The notes under the pieces were generated by a model. The model was not told where the DNA came from. It was given only the letters and a program-made list of their open reading frames with translations, and searched no databases. Made by a program: the position numbers and the translations under genes. From an uncultured Prevotellaceae bacterium (GTDB taxonomy: Bacteria; Bacteroidota; Bacteroidia; Bacteroidales; Bacteroidaceae), in NCBI GenBank assembly GCA_902771445.1, contig CACXXD010000012.1, positions 1-33,208 on the forward strand: a stretch of 33,208 nucleotides of DNA. The letters are read 5' to 3'. This document shows positions 16,284 through 24,298 of this stretch, piece by piece (position 1 is the first letter of the stretch; each line of letters starts with the position of its first letter).

Positions 16284-17573
16284 TTAATAGACCAGTCCAA
16301 CAGTTGGATAGAGGAACCAGTCTATGCTGGAGGTATGGTCGGCTATCCACTGGCCGTAGGAGTGATCCATCATCATGTAGGCTCCAGTCAGCACACCATT
16401 CTTATATAGTCCCAGACTTTGTTTTTCGATGGGATACTTGAAGTCACCGCTTGGAATCTTCAGCGCCCACACCATCCTGTTGATGGAAGCCGTCTCGTTG
16501 TCGCCCAAGTCGTACATCACCTGTGCCTCTTTGTACGGCCCCAGATGAACTTCCCATTTGCCGGAGTTGAAGTCCTCCATAGCAAAGGGGTCGAGTGTCT
16601 CAAGGGTGAAGTTTTGCAGGATGCGGGGATTGCGGAACTTGATCACGTAGGTGAGCGACTTAGGCGCAATCTGCAGCGAGTTGGTGCCGTCGGGGTTGCG
16701 AGAGGTGTTGTAGAACATGCGGACGGTGCCGCCACCGCGGTCTTGAGAGTTGAGACGTGGCGAGAGGGCATAGTGGGCATCTTCAAACAGGTTGATCACA
16801 GCCTCGTTGTTGCGCCCGCGCAGCAGCAAGTCGGCATCTTCGATGAAGACGCGTCGCTGGTCGAAAGAGCCGTCGAACGTGCGTCCCTCCTCGATGGTCA
16901 CCGACTCGATGTCGTCGTAATTGTAGCCAATCAGGCGGATGGCGGCGGCCATCTGCTTCTTCGTACCCACGGCAGCCAGCGTGACGCGCAGACGGATGCT
17001 GTTCTTCTGCAGGCCCGGCAACTTCTGTATGCGCAGCACCAGGTCGTTGAAGTCCCAGTCGCCCGGCTTCGGATAGTCGTCTTCATACAGATAGGTATAG
17101 GTCTGGTAGGTCATGGGATTGATTTTGCCTTGGCCAACCTCAGCACCTTGGGCAAAGTCAATGCTGCTCTCATCGCTGGTGAATGCCTTCAGGATGTCCT
17201 GTCCCTTGACGGTGACGATGTTGGCATAGAAGCTGGTCCTGTACTCCGGGGCATGGTAGAAGAGCATGACGGGTTCGCCTTGTTTGACCACCGTGTCCTC
17301 GGCCAGGATCTCCACGTTGGTCTCTTTGTAAGGATTGCCGCTGAGGATACGCACGATCTTGATGCCGTCGGATGTGGCCGGATTGGGCGTTACCACGGTC
17401 TTGTAGCTCTTCGTCAGGTTCCACGTGTGGTGCTCGTCGATGTTATCTATAGGAAACGACTCGACAATTACTTTCTCATAAACTTCGGGGTCGAACATGT
17501 TGGTGCTGCAGCTGGTCAGACAGAGCATGCCGCATAACAAGAAAATGAAACTACTTGTTTCGCATTTCATCAT
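16284..17573 (-). CDS. LruC-domain (DUF4842-type) lipoprotein
   Basis: This 429-residue lipoprotein (lipobox LTSC, Cys22) contains YLYEDDYPKPGDWDFNDLVL at about residues 160-180, the defining acidic motif of LruC/DUF4842 proteins of Bacteroidetes, which resembles a calcium-binding loop. The remainder is beta-rich. The family is surface-associated with no established biochemical role; an adhesin-like or matrix role is only a guess. M1 and M2 are both possible starts. A weak promoter match (TAACTTCG) lies 36 bp upstream. The gene diverges from the SpmAB-type gene and is followed on the same strand by the GH43 enzyme. Confidence 0.82.
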   Translation of the reverse strand: MMKCETSSFIFLLCGMLCLTSCSTNMFDPEVYEKVIVESFPIDNIDEHHTWNLTKSYKTVVTPNPATSDGIKIVRILSGNPYKETNVEILAEDTVVKQGEPVMLFYHAPEYRTSFYANIVTVKGQDILKAFTSDESSIDFAQGAEVGQGKINPMTYQTYTYLYEDDYPKPGDWDFNDLVLRIQKLPGLQKNSIRLRVTLAAVGTKKQMAAAIRLIGYNYDDIESVTIEEGRTFDGSFDQRRVFIEDADLLLRGRNNEAVINLFEDAHYALSPRLNSQDRGGGTVRMFYNTSRNPDGTNSLQIAPKSLTYVIKFRNPRILQNFTLETLDPFAMEDFNSGKWEVHLGPYKEAQVMYDLGDNETASINRMVWALKIPSGDFKYPIEKQSLGLYKNGVLTGAYMMMDHSYGQWIADHTSSIDWFLYPTVGLVY

Positions 17574-17608
17574 TAGACAGAATTTGAAAATAACTTGGTT
17601 TTCGGTTG

Positions 17609-17616
17609 CGAAGTTA
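17609..17616 (-). promoter_or_regulatory. Weak -7 box for the LruC gene
   Basis: Minus-strand TAACTTCG differs from TAnnTTTG at one position; it is placed 36 bp before the start codon. Confidence 0.35.
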
Positions 17617-17708
17617 CAAAAAAAACAGCGATTGCCGTCCGTTGAGATATTGATTTACACACAGTTGTGTTAAAATTTGTGTTATTTAACATTATGGTGA
17701 CAGACTGA

Positions 17709-17741
17709 TTTGCTTTTTTTCGGTCGTTAATCGTAACTTTG
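17709..17741 (+). promoter_or_regulatory. Promoter of the SpmAB-type gene, very short leader
   Basis: TTTG at 17709-17712 and TAACTTTG at 17734-17741 are 21 bp apart, a full match to both elements. Only 8 bp separate the -7 box from the ATG at 17750, so the mRNA would be leaderless or nearly so. Confidence 0.65.
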
Positions 17742-17749
17742 CAGGCACT

Positions 17750-19033
17750 ATGGTACTTAATTACATTTGGATTGCTTTCTTCCTGATTGCTTTTGTCGTT
17801 GCACTCGTCCAACTGGTGTTCATGGGCAATTTCGAAGTCTTCCCGGCCATGATGAACTCCACGTTCAGCTCGTCGAAGACCGCATTCGAAATCTCCCTGG
17901 GGCTCACGGGCGTGCTGGCACTCTGGCTGGGCATCATGAAAATTGGCGAGAAGAGCGGCCTCATCGACTGGCTGGCACGCCTGCTCAGTCCGGTCTTCGT
18001 CCGTTTGTTTCCCGACATTCCCAAGGGTCACCCCGTCATGGGTTCCATCTTCATGAACATTGCAGCCAACATGCTGGGACTGGACAATGCGGCCACACCG
18101 CTCGGACTGAAGGTGATGGAACAACTGAAGGACCTGAACAACGAGCGCATCGACCAGCTGCCGACGGCGAAACAGGCCGAAAAGGACCAGCTGCGGCTCA
18201 CGGCCTCCAATCCGATGATCATGTTTCTCGTGCTGAACACCAGCGGACTGACACTCATCCCGGTCTCCATCCTGGTCTACCGCGCACAGATGAATGCCGC
18301 GCAGCCCACCGACATCTTCATTCCCATCCTGCTGGCCACGTTCTTCTCGACCATCACCGGCATCATCATCACATCGCTCTTTCAGCGCATCAACCTGCTC
18401 AACCGCACACTGCTGCTCACGCTGGGCGGTGCCTGTCTGCTGGTGGCGGGCATCATCTGGGGCTTCCAACAGCTCGACTCCGTCATGATGGACCGCGTCA
18501 GTACGACCGTGGCCAACATACTGCTCATGACCATCATCACGGGATTCATCCTCGCCGGAGTGATGAAGAAGGTCAACGTCTACGATGCCTTCATCGAAGG
18601 GGCAAAGGACGGCTTCAATACTGCCGTGCGCATCATTCCCTATCTCGTGGCCATCCTCGTAGGCATCGGTGTCTTCCGTGCTTCGGGGGCAATGGACATG
18701 CTGATCCGGGGCATACGCTATGCGATAGAAGGTTGCGGCATCAACGCCGAGTTTGTGGGTGCCTTGCCCACTGCGCTGATGAAGCCTCTGTCGGGCAGTG
18801 GCGCACGCGGCATGATGGTCGACGCCATGACCACCTACGGAGCCGACTCGTTCGTGGGCCGACTCAGCTGTGTGTTTCAGGGCAGCACCGACACCACTTT
18901 CTATATACTCGCCGTCTACTTCGGTTCTGTGGGCATCCGCTACACGCGTCATGCCGTAACTTGCGGACTTCTGGCCGACCTTGCCGGCATCATTGCCGCC
19001 ATCGCCGTCTGCTATATGTTCTTCGGAAATTGA
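17750..19033 (+). CDS. SpmA/SpmB-type nucleoside-recognition membrane protein (fused)
   Basis: This 427-residue membrane protein joins two nucleoside-recognition (Gate) halves that are separate SpmA and SpmB proteins in Bacillus. The first half contains NIAANMLGLDNAATPLGLKV, the SpmA hallmark. The second contains KDGFNTAVRIIPYLVAILV and LPTALMKPLSGSGARG followed by GSTDTTFY, the SpmB hallmarks. About ten membrane helices are expected. In spore formers the pair affects spore-core dehydration; in non-sporulating Bacteroidetes the role is unknown, possibly small-molecule transport. The first residues already form a membrane helix, which supports the chosen start despite the tiny leader. Confidence 0.87.
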   Translation: MVLNYIWIAFFLIAFVVALVQLVFMGNFEVFPAMMNSTFSSSKTAFEISLGLTGVLALWLGIMKIGEKSGLIDWLARLLSPVFVRLFPDIPKGHPVMGSIFMNIAANMLGLDNAATPLGLKVMEQLKDLNNERIDQLPTAKQAEKDQLRLTASNPMIMFLVLNTSGLTLIPVSILVYRAQMNAAQPTDIFIPILLATFFSTITGIIITSLFQRINLLNRTLLLTLGGACLLVAGIIWGFQQLDSVMMDRVSTTVANILLMTIITGFILAGVMKKVNVYDAFIEGAKDGFNTAVRIIPYLVAILVGIGVFRASGAMDMLIRGIRYAIEGCGINAEFVGALPTALMKPLSGSGARGMMVDAMTTYGADSFVGRLSCVFQGSTDTTFYILAVYFGSVGIRYTRHAVTCGLLADLAGIIAAIAVCYMFFGN

Positions 19034-19140
19034 TTTTGTGATATGAGTAACTCAAGAAATTTGTTCTGGCTTTCCCTTCGCCATCTGTTCAGACGGCAAT
19101 AGCAAAAATAATTTTCAATTTTCAATCTTCTATCTTCCCG

Positions 19141-20583
19141 ATGTCTAATCTCAAATCACTGGCCAAAGACACGGCCATCTACGGACTCTCAAGCATTATC
19201 GGACGTTTTCTGAACTGGCTGCTCGTTCCCATCTACACGGCCAAGATGTCCGCCGAGAGCGGCGCCTATGGCGTCATCACCAACATGTATGCCATCACGG
19301 CTTTGTTGCTCATCCTGCTCACCTTCGGCATGGAGACCACCTTCTTCCGCTTTGTCAACAAGGAGGGCGAGCGGTCAGAGCGCGTCTTCTCCACCGCGGT
19401 GATAGCCATCACCTCGATGTCGTCGCTCTTCGTGCTGCTGGTGCTGCTGTTCCTCACGCCCATCAGCAGCTTCCTGGGCTATGCCGACCACCGGCAGTAT
19501 GTGTGGGTCATGGCGCTCACCGTGGCCTTCGATGCCGTCCGTGCCATACCATTCACCTTTCTGCGACAGCAGAAGCGGGCCATTCGCTTTGCCTCGCTCC
19601 AGCTGCTCAACATCATGCTCAACATTGCACTCAACTGCGTCTACTACCTTCTGCTCGATGGCCACGACCCTGCCTACGCCTTCTACATCAACCTGGTGTG
19701 CTCGTCGGTCGTCACGCTGTGCCTCTTGCCGGAGATGATGCAGGTGCGCAATGGCTTCGACCCCGCCCTCATGCGCCGCATGCTGGCCTACTCGTGGCCT
19801 ATCGTCATCCTCGGACTGGCGGGCATACTGAACCAGGTGGCCGACAAGATTCTGTTCCCCTTCATCTATCAGGGCAGCGACATGCACACCCAGCTGGGCA
19901 TCTATGGTGCAGCATCGAAGATTGCAATGGTCATGGCCATGATCACGCAGGCCTTCCGCTATGCCTACGAGCCGTTCGTCTTCGGCAAGACGAAGGACAA
20001 GGACAACGACGAGGTGCAGGCCAAGGCCATGAAGTACTTCCTCATCTTCACCCTGCTGGCCTTCCTCTGTGTGGTAGGCTGGCTCGACCTGCTGCGCTAC
20101 GTCATCGCCTCCGACTACTGGGAGGGCCTGCGCGTGGTGCCTATCGTCATGACTGCCGAGATCATGATGGGTGTCTACTTCAACCTCTCGTTCTGGTACA
20201 AACTGGAGGACAAGACCATCTGGGGTGCCGTCTTCTCAGCCACCGGCTGTGCCGTGCTCGTCGCCATCAACGTCATCTTCGTGCCGCAATACGGCTACAT
20301 GGCCTGTGCATGGGCAGGCTTTGCGGGCTATGCCGTGAGCATGACGCTCAGCTACGTCGTAGGGCAGCACTACCACCCCATCCGCTATCCTCTGGGCAAC
20401 ATCGCTTTCTATGCCGTCCTGACCGCCGTTTTCTTCGTGGTCATGACCTATGCCCGTCCGCTGCTGCCGCAATGGATGTCGCTGACAGTCAACACGTTGC
20501 TCATCGCGGTCTTCGTGGCAGTGGTGGTGCGCAAGGACTTCCCGCTGAGCAATCTGCCCGTCGTGGGAAAATACTTCAGATAA
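19141..20583 (+). CDS. Polysaccharide flippase (Wzx/MATE-like)
   Basis: This 480-residue protein has about 12-14 membrane helices and matches lipopolysaccharide/polysaccharide biosynthesis flippases of the MOP superfamily. The N-terminus LAKDTAIYGLSSIIGRFLNWLLVPIYT is typical of the family. The middle GLAGILNQVADKILFPFIYQ is also a conserved feature. It probably translocates lipid-linked sugar units across the inner membrane. No glycosyltransferases adjoin it, so it is an isolated flippase. It follows the SpmAB-type gene by 107 bp; that gap holds AT-rich repeats such as ttttcaattttcaatctt but no clear promoter. A palindromic element begins 24 nt after its stop codon. Confidence 0.87.
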   Translation: MSNLKSLAKDTAIYGLSSIIGRFLNWLLVPIYTAKMSAESGAYGVITNMYAITALLLILLTFGMETTFFRFVNKEGERSERVFSTAVIAITSMSSLFVLLVLLFLTPISSFLGYADHRQYVWVMALTVAFDAVRAIPFTFLRQQKRAIRFASLQLLNIMLNIALNCVYYLLLDGHDPAYAFYINLVCSSVVTLCLLPEMMQVRNGFDPALMRRMLAYSWPIVILGLAGILNQVADKILFPFIYQGSDMHTQLGIYGAASKIAMVMAMITQAFRYAYEPFVFGKTKDKDNDEVQAKAMKYFLIFTLLAFLCVVGWLDLLRYVIASDYWEGLRVVPIVMTAEIMMGVYFNLSFWYKLEDKTIWGAVFSATGCAVLVAINVIFVPQYGYMACAWAGFAGYAVSMTLSYVVGQHYHPIRYPLGNIAFYAVLTAVFFVVMTYARPLLPQWMSLTVNTLLIAVFVAVVVRKDFPLSNLPVVGKYFR

Positions 20584-20607
20584 TCAACTTCGCTTGTCTA
20601 TATATAA

Positions 20608-20716
20608 ATCAAGTTGGGTTTAAAGCCAAATCAAACTGAGTTTCAAGTCAAATCACGTCGTGATTAAAGTCATATCTCAGTTTGATTTGACTTTAAACCC
20701 ACTTTGATTTGGCTTT
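20608..20716. repeat. Palindromic intergenic element, copy B
   Basis: This aligns without gaps to 8569-8677 (95 of 109 identical). Strong inverted arms at 20616-20640 and 20676-20700 (25 bp, one mismatch) flank a centre containing the small palindrome AATCACGTCGTGATT. It lies 24 nt after the flippase stop. Reading outward from the upstream gene, its first 31 nt are identical to the complement of copy A at 8691-8661. The rest of the gap up to 20785 shows nothing recognisable. Confidence 0.93.
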
Positions 20717-20784
20717 GATTACAAAAAGCCCTCTCCACGCCGTGTTAACTATCCACTAATATACGTTAATTAATGTTGACATAA

Positions 20785-21225
20785 AGTTACAGCAGTGTGC
20801 TCTATGTGCTGCCGCTGAACATCGAGCGGCTCTATCTGCCCACGGTGTTGCGCACCTTCGGCTATGCCATCTTCTTTGCCACGATGACACTCTACCTGAA
20901 GGATCTCATCGAGTTCCCCGTCTTCTTCCATGCGCTCACCGCGAGCGGCTTCATCCGCAACGGTGTGGCAGAGAGCTTGTGCTCCGGCTACTACAGTCAC
21001 GGCCTGCGCACGCAGATTGCCGACACGCTGAACCGTGGCATACACAGCGACTTCCAGAGCGTGTTGCTGGTGGCAGTCAAGGAGATGTACGGCAGTCTCT
21101 GCCTGATAGGCACCTTCGTGTTGCTGCTCATGCTGCTCTACGACGTGCAGCCCGTGCGCTCCACCATGTCGAAGATGCCGAAGCTGAGCAAGCTCGGAAA
21201 AATAGTAAAGAAAGGGATGGTATAA
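20785..21225 (+). pseudogene. MFS transporter remnant (C-terminal ~146 residues)
   Basis: The frame opens after a TAA at 20782-20784 and reads SYSSVLYVLPLNIERLYLP through GYYSHGLRTQI, NRGIHSDFQSVLLVAVKEMYGSLCLIGTF to a basic tail. This resembles the last two or three helices of 14-helix drug-efflux MFS transporters of Bacteroidetes, which are normally about 500-550 residues. No N-terminal part, ATG or ribosome-binding site is present; a GTG at 20797 is the only start. The 5' two-thirds appear deleted, with the break between copy B of the palindromic element and base 20785. It ends 6 bp from the convergent dus gene. Confidence 0.72.
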
Positions 21226-21231
21226 GGGCTA

Positions 21232-22218
21232 TCACTCTCCCCCCAACAGCGTGCGTGTCTGTTCGAGAATCTCCGTCAGTTCCCTGACGGTCGTGGCTCG
21301 CAACATGGCGATGCGAGTCTGGCGGAAGTTGGGGATGGACTTGAAGATAGGCGTGGCGGCCAGATGACGGCGCGTGTGCAGGATGCCGCGCTGCTCATCG
21401 ATCATGTCGACGTTGATGCGCAGTTGTTCAAGCAGGATGTCGAGCTTCTGATTGAAGGTCATGGGCGAAACAGAGTCCACTCCGTCGAGTTCATCCCTGA
21501 TTTCCTTGAAGATCCACGGTCTGCCGAAGGTGGCCCTGCCCACCATGATTGCATCGACGCCATAGCGTTCGAAAGCCATGCGTGCCTGTTCGGCATTGGT
21601 GATGTCGCCGTTGCCAATGATGGGGATGGTGATGCGCGGATTGCGCTTCACCTCGCCGATGAGCGTCCAGTCGGCTTCGCCTGTGTACATCTGACTGCGT
21701 GTGCGTCCGTGGATGGTCAGTGCCTTGATGCCGCAGTCTTGCAGCTGTTCGGCCAGGGTGGTGATGATGAGCTGGTCGTGGTTCCAGCCCAGTCGGGTCT
21801 TCGCCGTCACGGGCAGCTTCACTGCATCGACCACCTTTCGGGTGATCTCCAGCATCTTAGGGATGTTCTGCAACATGCCTGCCCCGGCACCCTTGCCCGC
21901 CACCTTCTTCACCGGACAGCCGAAGTTCAGGTCAATCAGGTCGGGGCCGGCCTGTTCTACAATCTGAGCTGCCTCGACCATCGCGTCGACATCGCGCCCG
22001 TAGATCTGAATGCCCACAGGCCGCTCGTCGTCGCTGATCTGCAATTTGCGCACGGTGGTCTTCACGTCGCGCACCAAGGCTTCGGCAGACACAAACTCGG
22101 TGTAGACCATCGAGGCACCAAAGCGTTTGCACAAACGGCGAAAACCAATATCAGTCACGTCTTCCATCGGTGCCAGGAAGACGGGACGATTGCCAAGTTC
22201 TATGTTTCCAAGAGTCAT
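21232..22218 (-). CDS. dusB: tRNA-dihydrouridine synthase
   Basis: This 328-residue flavoenzyme reduces specific uridines in tRNA to dihydrouridine. LAPMEDVTDIGFR starts the FMN barrel, and LNFGCPVKKVAGKGAGAGML gives the catalytic Cys101. The phrases KTRLGW and LTIHGRTRSQMYTG are DusB-like. IGNGDI and the C-terminal helical domain complete the fold. Length is standard. It follows the pdxK-like gene by 13 bp and is probably co-transcribed from that gene's promoter. Confidence 0.93.
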   Translation of the reverse strand: MTLGNIELGNRPVFLAPMEDVTDIGFRRLCKRFGASMVYTEFVSAEALVRDVKTTVRKLQISDDERPVGIQIYGRDVDAMVEAAQIVEQAGPDLIDLNFGCPVKKVAGKGAGAGMLQNIPKMLEITRKVVDAVKLPVTAKTRLGWNHDQLIITTLAEQLQDCGIKALTIHGRTRSQMYTGEADWTLIGEVKRNPRITIPIIGNGDITNAEQARMAFERYGVDAIMVGRATFGRPWIFKEIRDELDGVDSVSPMTFNQKLDILLEQLRINVDMIDEQRGILHTRRHLAATPIFKSIPNFRQTRIAMLRATTVRELTEILEQTRTLLGGE

Positions 22219-22231
22219 GGGAGTCAGTTGT

Positions 22232-23077
22232 TCACAACAGGTCTAAACATTGTTCAATAGGAATGCCGCGGCATTTGTCGGGGAGGTCGCGGTTGCGCTC
22301 AATGAGCCGGCTCACCACGGTCATGGCCGTCTGGGTGCTCTCCTTGAGCGGTTCGCCCTTCATCAGATGCCCGATGAGCACAGCCGAGAAGATGTCGCCC
22401 GTGCCATGAAACAGCACTGGAATCTCTTCGTAGTCGAGTCGAAAATAGGGGCCGTCTTCTATGTGCTGCGTAAATCCCGCCAGAGGCACGCTGCTGCGAC
22501 GACCCACCACGCAGTTGCTGCCGTCGACCCGTGCACTGGTGATAAGCACCGACTTGGCGCCTAACTGCGTCAGACGGTCGAGCATGGTGCAAGCTTCGGC
22601 CCACGTCAGTCCCTCTTCGCGATAGGGTGTGTTGGTCAGATAGCAAGCCTCGGTGTAGTTGGGGAAGATGAGGTCGGCCACGCTCACCATCTCGCGCATG
22701 AGCTGCACCTGACGGTCGGTCATGCCGTTGTACAGTCGCCCGGCATCGCCCATGATGGGGTCTACAAAGATGGTGGTGCCTTCCTTGCTCTGTTCAGCAC
22801 AGTAGGCCGACACCAGTCGTGCCTGTTCCTCGCTGAACATCAGTCCTGTGCAGATGGCATCGAAGCGGAAGCCGAGCTGTTTCCACAAAGGGATGGTGCC
22901 GCGCATGTAGTCGGTCGTTTCCAGAACATTGAACTTCCCGTAGTCGAGCGTGTTCGAAACAAGTGCTGTCGGAAGGTTATAGGTGGGATGCCCCAGATAA
23001 GTGAGGATGGGCAGCATGGCCACCATGCCTACATGGCTATAGCCCACGACATCGTTGATGAGCAGTATCTGTTTCAT
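22232..23077 (-). CDS. pdxY: Pyridoxal/pyridoxamine kinase-like protein
   Basis: This 281-residue ribokinase-fold kinase phosphorylates vitamin B6 vitamers in the salvage route. The N-terminal LLINDVVGYSHVGMVAMLPIL, the FVDPIMGDAGRLYNG and the PNYTEA segments are typical of pyridoxamine kinases. HGTGDIFSAVLIGHLM carries the catalytic Asp in the G-T-G-D anion hole. The open frame extends to 23125, but MKQILLIND at 23077 is the family start, and a -7 box lies only 9 bp upstream of it, inside the longer frame. The assignment as PdxY rather than PdxK is by overall resemblance only. Confidence 0.85.
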   Translation of the reverse strand: MKQILLINDVVGYSHVGMVAMLPILTYLGHPTYNLPTALVSNTLDYGKFNVLETTDYMRGTIPLWKQLGFRFDAICTGLMFSEEQARLVSAYCAEQSKEGTTIFVDPIMGDAGRLYNGMTDRQVQLMREMVSVADLIFPNYTEACYLTNTPYREEGLTWAEACTMLDRLTQLGAKSVLITSARVDGSNCVVGRRSSVPLAGFTQHIEDGPYFRLDYEEIPVLFHGTGDIFSAVLIGHLMKGEPLKESTQTAMTVVSRLIERNRDLPDKCRGIPIEQCLDLL

Positions 23078-23086
23078 AATCGGGTG

Positions 23087-23094
23087 CAAAGTTA
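23087..23094 (-). promoter_or_regulatory. Promoter -7 box of the pdxY-dus pair, near-leaderless
   Basis: Minus-strand TAACTTTG matches TAnnTTTG. The start codon follows after 9 bp, so the predicted mRNA begins within a few bases of the ATG. This also rules against the longer upstream start. Confidence 0.6.
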
Positions 23095-23175
23095 AGCAAA
23101 AATATCTAAACTGTATATAAATCACCCAACTTTCTCAATTGTCTATAAAGTAAATAGTAAAATCGTAAAATTCCT

Positions 23176-24288
23176 CTATTCGTCCGGCCAAGGCTCGAAC
23201 GGCAGCTCCAGCTCGGTCCATTCCTCTGCAGTCGGCTGAGACTCTTCCTCCAGCATGTCGGCAGCCGAATGGCTGATGCCCAGCCCCAAGAGGCGGACGG
23301 GATGGTCGTGACTGACGGCCACACCATGCATGAGTTGTTTGGCCAGCGGCAGAATGTCCTCTTTCGTGCGCAACACCTTGCTGGCCGTCGTACTGCGCGT
23401 GATCTGTCGGAAGTCGGCGAACTTCACCTTCAGCGTGAGAGTGCGGCCCTCGAACCCGCTCTTCTCCAGTCGGCGCAACAGCTCGAGCACGGTATGGTAG
23501 AGCTCGATGGTGATGGCCGACGGCTGGAATATGTCAGTGGCAAACGTCTGTTCGCAACTGACCGACTTGCGCTCCCAGTGGGCTATGACGGGACGCTCGT
23601 CGATGCCCCGCGCAAAGTCGTAGAACACGCGCCCCATCTTGCCGAACTCATGCACCAGATGCGACTGCGAGCAACGGCGCAGGTCGGCCCCTGTGAAGAT
23701 GCCCATGCGGTGCATGTGCTCAGCCGTCTTCTTGCCCACGCCCCAGATGCGGTCTACGTGCAGCTGGTCGATGAACTCTTGTGCACGGTCGGGATGCACC
23801 ACGGTCAGTCCGTCGGGCTTGCGCCAGTCGCTGGCAATCTTGGCCAGGAACTTGCAGTAGCTGACCCCTGCCGAGGCGGTGAGCTGTGTGGTGTCGAGTA
23901 TGCGCTGCTTGATTTCGCGGGCTATGTCGACGGCCAGTGCCATGCCCCGCTTGTTTTCGGTTACATCCAAAAAGGCCTCATCGAGCGACAACGGCTCGAT
24001 GAGGTCTGTATAGTCATGCATGATTTCGTTAATCTGCATCGAAACGGCCTTGTAGGCCTGATAGTGCGGCTCTACGATGACAAGCTGCGGACAGAGGCGC
24101 TTGGCCACCTGTATGGACTGTGCCGAGTGGACGCCGAAGCGGCGTGCCTCATAGCTGGCGGTCGACACCACACCGCGCTGTGCATCGTGGCCCACGGCAA
24201 TAGGCAGTCCGCGCAGTTCCGGATGGTCGCGCTGCTCGACGGCAGCAAAGAACTGATCCATGTCGACATGGATGATGCGGCGCTGCAT
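23176..24288 (-). CDS. dinB: DNA polymerase IV (Y family)
   Basis: This 370-residue translesion polymerase has its metal-binding residues intact: D9 in IIHVDMDQFFAAVEQRD, and D103/E104 in LSLDEAFLD. The helix-hairpin-helix IWGVGKKTAEHMHRMGI near residue 180 and the little-finger domain follow. The extreme C-terminus (EELELPF-type sequence, TELELPFEPW) could be a sliding-clamp binding motif. It starts 10 bp after the stop of the secreted C10 peptidase, so it may be co-transcribed with it; no promoter or LexA-like box was seen in that gap. Confidence 0.94.
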   Translation of the reverse strand: MQRRIIHVDMDQFFAAVEQRDHPELRGLPIAVGHDAQRGVVSTASYEARRFGVHSAQSIQVAKRLCPQLVIVEPHYQAYKAVSMQINEIMHDYTDLIEPLSLDEAFLDVTENKRGMALAVDIAREIKQRILDTTQLTASAGVSYCKFLAKIASDWRKPDGLTVVHPDRAQEFIDQLHVDRIWGVGKKTAEHMHRMGIFTGADLRRCSQSHLVHEFGKMGRVFYDFARGIDERPVIAHWERKSVSCEQTFATDIFQPSAITIELYHTVLELLRRLEKSGFEGRTLTLKVKFADFRQITRSTTASKVLRTKEDILPLAKQLMHGVAVSHDHPVRLLGLGISHSAADMLEEESQPTAEEWTELELPFEPWPDE

Positions 24289-24298
24289 GCTGTGCGTG

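Noticed and set aside
17573..18952. Minus-strand open frame of 459 codons opposite the SpmAB-type gene
   Set aside because: The translation is rich in His, Asp, Glu and Gln, typical of the antisense of a GC-rich membrane protein gene; the plus strand encodes conserved SpmA/SpmB motifs.
19034..19140. tRNA or small RNA gene in the SpmAB-flippase gap
   Set aside because: No cloverleaf or strong hairpin was found, only AT-rich short repeats.
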